Shown here: positions 61,003-64,000 of the stretch, piece by piece | Position numbering within the stretch: position 1 is the stretch's first letter | How the letters are laid out: the number at the start of each line of letters is the position of its first letter | Source: Paenibacillus phyllosphaerae | GTDB lineage: Bacteria > Bacillota > Bacilli > Paenibacillales > Paenibacillaceae | Direction: 5' to 3' | Assembly: GCF_014192105.1 (NCBI RefSeq) | Contig: NZ_JACHXK010000019.1 | Span: 62,001 to 126,000 of the forward strand | Length of the DNA: 64,000 bases | Notes under the pieces: model-generated | Seen by the model: the letters and a program-made list of their open reading frames with translations, nothing else | Database searches by the model: none | What the model was told of the DNA's origin: nothing | Made by a program: the position numbers and the translations under genes

Positions 61003-62175
61003 TTATACCGAGAAACTGTACTCGACCGCTTGATGGTTGTTCGCTTCCCGCTCCCACATGGACGGCGGGACAAGGTCGACGACCGCTTTGATACCGGCCT
61101 CTTCGAATCGGAAGGTCGGCACGTCCTCGATCGCCAGCCGTTTGGTTAACAGCTGGCTGAAGATTCCCGGGAACTTCTCGTTCATCTGCTGCAGCCGGTA
61201 GATACCGGTCTCAAAATGTTTGCGTGCCGCATTCACGGAACCGACGACGCATTTGTTCTCTAGCACCATCTCCATGTTCAGATGGTCGGTCGCAAGCTCT
61301 GTCTTACGACCGCCGGCGGACAAGCCGAGCATGGCCAATACGCCATTGGGGCCCAGCACATCGATCGCTTCGAATACGAGCGGACTGTACCCGGTGCATT
61401 CCCAGATCAAATCGACGGTGAGGCCTAATTGCTTCACATAGTCGGATAGCGTCTGGCTGCCATCCCCCTTGCCTGCCTGATGGTAGACGCCGCCGATCCG
61501 CTCGATCAGCTGCGCTTCCGGACTATCCGGCGCGGACATGGACCACACATGCACATTAAGGTCCAAGCAACGCGAGGTGAGCGCCGCGAGCAATCCCAGC
61601 GGCCCGGAGCCGAGTACCAGCGCTTCCTTCGGCTGCCAGATGAGGCGCTGCTGAATATGCTGCACTTCGTCCCATACTTTCTCGACAATGCTCTGTGGTT
61701 CAGCCAACATCCCGTAATCGCGGCATTCCGTCGGAATCTTGATGAAGAACCGTTCCTCGTCCACGATATATTCCGTCAGATAGCCGTGAGCGCCTTTGAT
61801 GCCCCGTTCGGTATATGCGCCGCTCTGGCAATAATCGCTCCGGCCATTGCGGCAATTGACGCATGCAGGCTCATGGCAGGCTCGACGAACGACGATCGAG
61901 ACGAGATCGCCCTTCTTAAGTCCGACTTCGCTCCCGGTCTCCACGACGACGCCAAGCGCCTCATGGCCGAAAATCAATTCCGTCTCGCCCGCGGGAGGCG
62001 TGCCGTACGGTCCGTTAATCAGCTCGCGGTCGGTCCCGTCCAGGCCGACGCACAGCACTTTCGCCAACACCTCGTTCGGCTGACGTATGGTCGGGCGCTC
62101 CTGCTCGGTAACGACGACGGATTTCCCTTTGCCATTCCCGTCGCCGTTCATCCCGGTAATCTTCACAGCTTTCAT
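61003..62175 (-). CDS. gdh: Zinc-dependent glucose 1-dehydrogenase (MDR family)
   Basis: 390 residues from ATG 62175 (AAAGGAG 9 nt upstream). Zinc alcohol dehydrogenase-type medium-chain protein of the archaeal glucose dehydrogenase group: CVGLDGTDRELINGPYG with the catalytic-zinc Cys and Asp, FGHEALGVVVE with the His, and the structural-zinc Cys4 cluster in CHEPACVNCRNGRSDYC. NAD(P) loop: ALVLGSGPLGLLAALTSRC. It would oxidise glucose or galactose to the lactone. It follows the GH15 gene by 22 bases and is probably co-transcribed. Confidence 0.85.
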   Translation of the reverse strand: MKAVKITGMNGDGNGKGKSVVVTEQERPTIRQPNEVLAKVLCVGLDGTDRELINGPYGTPPAGETELIFGHEALGVVVETGSEVGLKKGDLVSIVVRRACHEPACVNCRNGRSDYCQSGAYTERGIKGAHGYLTEYIVDEERFFIKIPTECRDYGMLAEPQSIVEKVWDEVQHIQQRLIWQPKEALVLGSGPLGLLAALTSRCLDLNVHVWSMSAPDSPEAQLIERIGGVYHQAGKGDGSQTLSDYVKQLGLTVDLIWECTGYSPLVFEAIDVLGPNGVLAMLGLSAGGRKTELATDHLNMEMVLENKCVVGSVNAARKHFETGIYRLQQMNEKFPGIFSQLLTKRLAIEDVPTFRFEEAGIKAVVDLVPPSMWEREANNHQAVEYSFSV

Positions 62176-62197
62176 TAGCGTCAACTCCTTTGCCAGC

Positions 62198-64000
62198 TTA
62201 ATGCACGGCAGCCGTCAGGATTTGTTCGTCGGATACATCCGTCTTCCGCTTATCGCCCTGTTCGCCGTGTATCTCTTTGCTTCTGGCGATATATTCCTGC
62301 ACGACCTTCACATAGGTTGCATGCGACCAGGCAAGCGGCGATACGGACAGCGGGTCTCCCGTAGTCGGGTGAACCTGCTCAGCCATGACGCCCGAAGGGA
62401 GCGCATGCCCATGGGCCCAATATAACCATTGGAGCGCAGGCTTCAGATCGTCTTCACTCTTCGCCGTTGCCAGCTGCCATTCCGCGTACCAGAGCGAGCA
62501 GATGATCCACGGATTGCCGGGAATTCGTTGAATGTCCTGACTGATCTGATGATAATAGTCGTTCTCGTAACGCGCCAATCCGCCAACCTCGGTCTTAACC
62601 GACAGCGCCAGATACATATCCTGCATCATCTTGACGATCCGCGGATCGTCGGGCTGGAACATACCGAAGTCGTGCAGGCCGTACATGCTTGCGTCCAGCT
62701 TCAAATCGGGTTCGAAGGAAGCCTTCTCCGAGTTCCAATACAGCGCGCGCAAGAAACGCCCTAGCTCCTTGGAATACATTTGCTCCTCGACCGCTTTCTT
62801 CACGGACGCCGCCGTATCCCGATAGTAGATCGTCCTTACGCTGTCCCCGTGGAACTTGGCGAAATTCGAAGCGGCGAGCAAGCCCGCATAGACCGTAGCG
62901 ACCGTGAAGGCATGAACGCCGTAGCGTTCCTCCCACAGATCGTAGGAAGGCAGCGGGAGTCCGGTAGCCCCGCGGTAGCGAATGAGGAAGTCCGCCGCCG
63001 GAATAACGAATTCCTCGTACGTTTTCTTCGATTCCGAGAGCGTCCCGGCCATCTGGTAATGATGCCACATCGAATAAAGCACGAGCGACGTCTCGTCCTC
63101 TTGGATCGGGAACTGCTTCTCGTCATGTTCATTGATCCACGGATGCCAGCTGGAGCCCGGCGAGCCGTCCGGATTGTATTTGTGCATCATATAACCGTCT
63201 TCCGTCAGTGCCTTCTCGCAAAAGGCCACGAAACGCGAGGTGAGGTCGCTATACCCGCTACGGTCCAAGGCATGGGCAATGAGCGCCCCGTCTCGCGGCC
63301 ACATATAGGAGTACGAATCGCGCGCGAATTTCAGGATATCCGAGTCGTTCGCAGCCGTAATCGCGCCTCGATTGTCAAAGTGCGTCCGGATAATGAGCAG
63401 ACTTCGTTTATAGAGCGACGCAAGTTTCGGATCAAGCTCGCTCAGGTCATGCTGATCCTGCTGAACCCATTCCCTCCAGTAGGCCATCGTCCGCTCCAGC
63501 ATGCGGGAAGCCGACTCCGAGCGTATCTCCCGCTCTCTGCGCCTCAGCTCCTTCTCGGATTTGGCAAGACCGATCCAGAACCAGCCGACTGCTTCTTGGC
63601 TGCCGGAGGCATGCAGCGTCATCTCTATCGTCCCGTCGACGGATCCTTGGGTGATCGGATTGCGGCCGAGCTGACCGTCCTCCGCATCCTTCCACGTACC
63701 TTCCATGCCGCTCGACCGTTTTTTCCCTGTCGTGAAGCTGCTCGGGTCCGGCCCTTCCGCCCCTTCTGGCTGGCAGGATAGGGAGAAATAGCGGTTGCGC
63801 TTGTAGAATACGAGGGAGTGCAGATCCGGATCGAAGTAGGCCGTATCGCCGATGGCAGACCCGTAGATCTCGAGATCCAGATGAAAATACAGCCTAAATT
63901 CGCGCGATTGCGGGAGCAAATTACGAACGGTCACCTTCCGGATCATGCAATCGGTATGCGCGTCCACCGCATCCTCGATGATCAGCTCGAATCCTAGCCG
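62198..64000 (-). CDS. Glycoside hydrolase family 15 (glucoamylase-like), N-terminus outside window
   Basis: 600 residues are visible and the frame is open through base 64000, so the start lies beyond the window. An N-terminal beta-sandwich (to ~230) is followed by the (alpha/alpha)6 barrel: YSYMWPRDGALIAHALDRSG (substrate-binding WPRDGA), HKYNPDGSPGSSWHPW, YDLWEERYGVHAFTVATVY with the probable general-acid Glu, and GGLARYENDYYHQISQD. No signal peptide is visible in this part. GH15 enzymes release beta-glucose from alpha-glucans or trehalose. The downstream glucose dehydrogenase gene could act on the product. Confidence 0.85.
   Translation of the reverse strand, partial: RLGFELIIEDAVDAHTDCMIRKVTVRNLLPQSREFRLYFHLDLEIYGSAIGDTAYFDPDLHSLVFYKRNRYFSLSCQPEGAEGPDPSSFTTGKKRSSGMEGTWKDAEDGQLGRNPITQGSVDGTIEMTLHASGSQEAVGWFWIGLAKSEKELRRREREIRSESASRMLERTMAYWREWVQQDQHDLSELDPKLASLYKRSLLIIRTHFDNRGAITAANDSDILKFARDSYSYMWPRDGALIAHALDRSGYSDLTSRFVAFCEKALTEDGYMMHKYNPDGSPGSSWHPWINEHDEKQFPIQEDETSLVLYSMWHHYQMAGTLSESKKTYEEFVIPAADFLIRYRGATGLPLPSYDLWEERYGVHAFTVATVYAGLLAASNFAKFHGDSVRTIYYRDTAASVKKAVEEQMYSKELGRFLRALYWNSEKASFEPDLKLDASMYGLHDFGMFQPDDPRIVKMMQDMYLALSVKTEVGGLARYENDYYHQISQDIQRIPGNPWIICSLWYAEWQLATAKSEDDLKPALQWLYWAHGHALPSGVMAEQVHPTTGDPLSVSPLAWSHATYVKVVQEYIARSKEIHGEQGDKRKTDVSDEQILTAAVH

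Overview
The window looks like a chromosomal segment of a spore-forming, moderately high-GC Firmicute, most likely of the Paenibacillaceae (Paenibacillus/Cohnella type). The evidence is a SpoVAC-SpoVAD-SpoVAE cluster, strong AGGAGG-type ribosome binding sites with frequent GTG/TTG starts, an AdeR/Ald pair, DUF1657/DUF421 proteins and a selD-mnmH selenium unit. No rRNA, tRNA, CRISPR array, insertion sequence or prophage was recognised. Most genes are ordinary core or accessory metabolism, with rho-independent hairpins in most convergent gaps.

Layout. 1-3 kb: a truncated serine hydrolase, an esterase and a YVTN-type beta-propeller protein. 3-6.6 kb: a spore-membrane cluster (DUF421/DUF1657 protein, spoVAC, spoVAD, spoVAE) with a divergent DUF1657 gene; its gene content resembles the mobile spoVA-2mob heat-resistance operon, but the order differs. 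6.6-16.4 kb: an MFS transporter, a chemoreceptor, a glucosaminidase with SH3 domain, small proteins, pirin, an AAC(3)-like acetyltransferase, an orphan ParB-like protein and an L,D-transpeptidase. 16.7-20.1 kb: mnmH and selD (2-selenouridine tRNA modification), with a YraQ/ArsP-type permease diverging from selD. 20-26 kb: an MFS transporter, a DEDDh exonuclease, a lipase-like hydrolase and a LysR/BCAT divergent pair. 26.3-34.7 kb: a giant DUF11 repeat protein, apparently split by a frameshift into 2237- and 561-residue parts. 34.7-44.4 kb: a class A PBP, a second chemoreceptor, a CheY, a TIM-barrel isomerase, a DegV protein that seems to start at ATT, a tyrosine recombinase, a coiled-coil protein and an acidic three-repeat protein. 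44.5-50.7 kb: a BMP-type nucleoside ABC transporter operon running into a sulfite-oxidase-like molybdoenzyme and a nucleoside phosphorylase. 51-64 kb: small hypotheticals, an aldo/keto reductase, a DMT transporter, adeR/ald, a DUF2533 protein, modA, a CcdC-like protein, a GNAT enzyme, and glucose dehydrogenase next to a GH15 glucoamylase that runs off the end.

Links between genes: imported nucleosides are probably cleaved by the co-transcribed phosphorylase. ModA could supply molybdate for the molybdoenzyme in that operon. SelD makes the selenophosphate used by MnmH. The GH15 enzyme would release glucose that the adjacent dehydrogenase could oxidise.

The least explained sequence is non-coding. 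(a) A dispersed element of about 140 bp occurs at ~3.26-3.40 and ~16.54-16.69 kb, each copy just beyond a terminator, with a hairpin that shows a compensatory base-pair change. (b) A palindromic 13-mer, TTAAYGNCRTTAA, occurs five times in two convergent gaps at 44.4 and 58.3-58.5 kb.
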